NCBI GenBank assembly: GCA_027618625.1
Contig: JAQCER010000314.1
Span: forward strand, 1-5,267
DNA: 5,267 nt
DNA from: Verrucomicrobiota bacterium
GTDB taxonomy: Bacteria; Verrucomicrobiota; Verrucomicrobiia; Verrucomicrobiales; DEV007
Direction: 5' to 3'
This document shows, one piece after another, positions 4,959-5,267 of this stretch (the first letter of the stretch is position 1; every line of letters starts with the position of its first letter). The position numbers were made by a program, and so were the translations under genes. The notes under the pieces are model-generated. The model worked only from the letters and a program-made list of their open reading frames with translations, was not told where the DNA came from and ran no database searches.

Positions 4959-5267
4959 GCGGAATCGTTTGCACGCCTCGCGAGCCCGTCCCCGCGCTTC
5001 TTATGCGCGTCCGCACAACTGGCTAAGAACGTGCCCGAATGACTCCTGTGCGACGCAAAGCCGCCGTTCGCCCGGTCAGCTTGTGGGTCCGAGAAGTGCC
5101 CACAAGCGACATTCGCGCGTCGGCGAAGTTAGCTTCTCGCGAACCCTAAAGAGATCATTCCCGGCGACGCAGCTGAAAAGGGCTGTTAGGCTCTGCGGCA
5201 AGACGACTTCGCAAGGATGCGAATATGTTGCCGTTGCCTGCTGGCAGGGAAGCCAGTGCGGGCGTTG
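4959..5267. other. Gene-free region rich in inverted repeats
   Basis: No credible ORF on either strand. Perfect inverted repeats seen are: CTCGCGAG (4977-4984); CGCGC/GCGCG with a 7-nt loop (4993-5009); and GCTTGTGGG (5079-5087) with CCCACAAGC (5099-5107). A two-tier hairpin has inner TTCGCA/TGCGAA (5208-5213, 5218-5223) inside outer CGGCAA/TTGCCG (5196-5201, 5228-5233). The last is CTGGC/GCCAG (5241-5245, 5252-5256). Such density may mean terminators, a structured RNA, or recombination/transfer sites of an accessory element. Nothing identifies which, and the region runs off the window. Confidence 0.45.

Noticed and set aside
5185..5191. GTTAGGC, an integron attC core-like heptamer
   Set aside because: No matching RYYYAAC partner at a suitable distance, and no integrase or cassette structure nearby; a chance heptamer.

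Overview
The window is proteobacterial accessory DNA, most likely from a beta- or gammaproteobacterium. The evidence is moderately high GC, Shine-Dalgarno starts, and protein families typical of that group (BufA2/MNIO bufferin genes, HxlR regulator, IS91/ISCR and IS3 debris). No rRNA, tRNA or CRISPR array is visible. The species cannot be named from this sequence alone.

Left third (1-2452) is a mosaic of mobile-element fragments around one intact cargo gene. It opens with a 69-bp sequence that recurs exactly at 2384-2452. This looks like the 3' terminus (oriIS) of an IS91/ISCR-type rolling-circle element. Next come the last ~25 codons of an IS3-family transposase (70-145) and an intact 199-aa gene of the 2-hydroxychromene-2-carboxylate isomerase (DsbA-like, kappa-GST) family (200-799). 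They are followed by a reverse-strand, frameshifted, truncated integrase-core transposase (about 878-1293), fused back to back to an N-terminally truncated IS91-family transposase (about 1297-2226). The IS91 fragment keeps its non-coding 3' end, which finishes exactly at the second repeat copy.

Middle (2453-3213, reverse strand) is a bufferin locus cut by that element. The precursor gene bufA (BufA2-type, 151 aa) is complete. It is unusual because its Cys-rich core is present twice, in two 49-residue units with 45/49 identity, and its signal peptide ends in a lipobox. Downstream, beyond a 22-bp-arm hairpin, lies the start of bufB (DUF692/MNIO iron enzyme that modifies bufferin cysteines). Only about 75 codons remain before the IS91 terminus. 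The locus is therefore a naturally broken copper-bufferin system: precursor present, modifying enzyme lost here, and no partner gene (bufC) in the window.

Right of that is a divergent pair: a reverse-strand 4-TM membrane protein (3374-3772) and a forward HxlR-family regulator (3900-4340). The space between them holds two copies, 53 bp apart, of a near-perfect palindrome (consensus TGCAAGTGCTTGCA) plus two half-sites. They cover candidate -35 boxes of divergent promoters, which is good circumstantial evidence for autoregulation and control of the membrane protein.

The last kilobase has two small unrecognised genes (4448-4588, 46 aa; 4659-4958, 99 aa with an RGRPK start) that look like accessory or phage-type genes. 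It ends in about 300 bp without a gene that is rich in inverted repeats.
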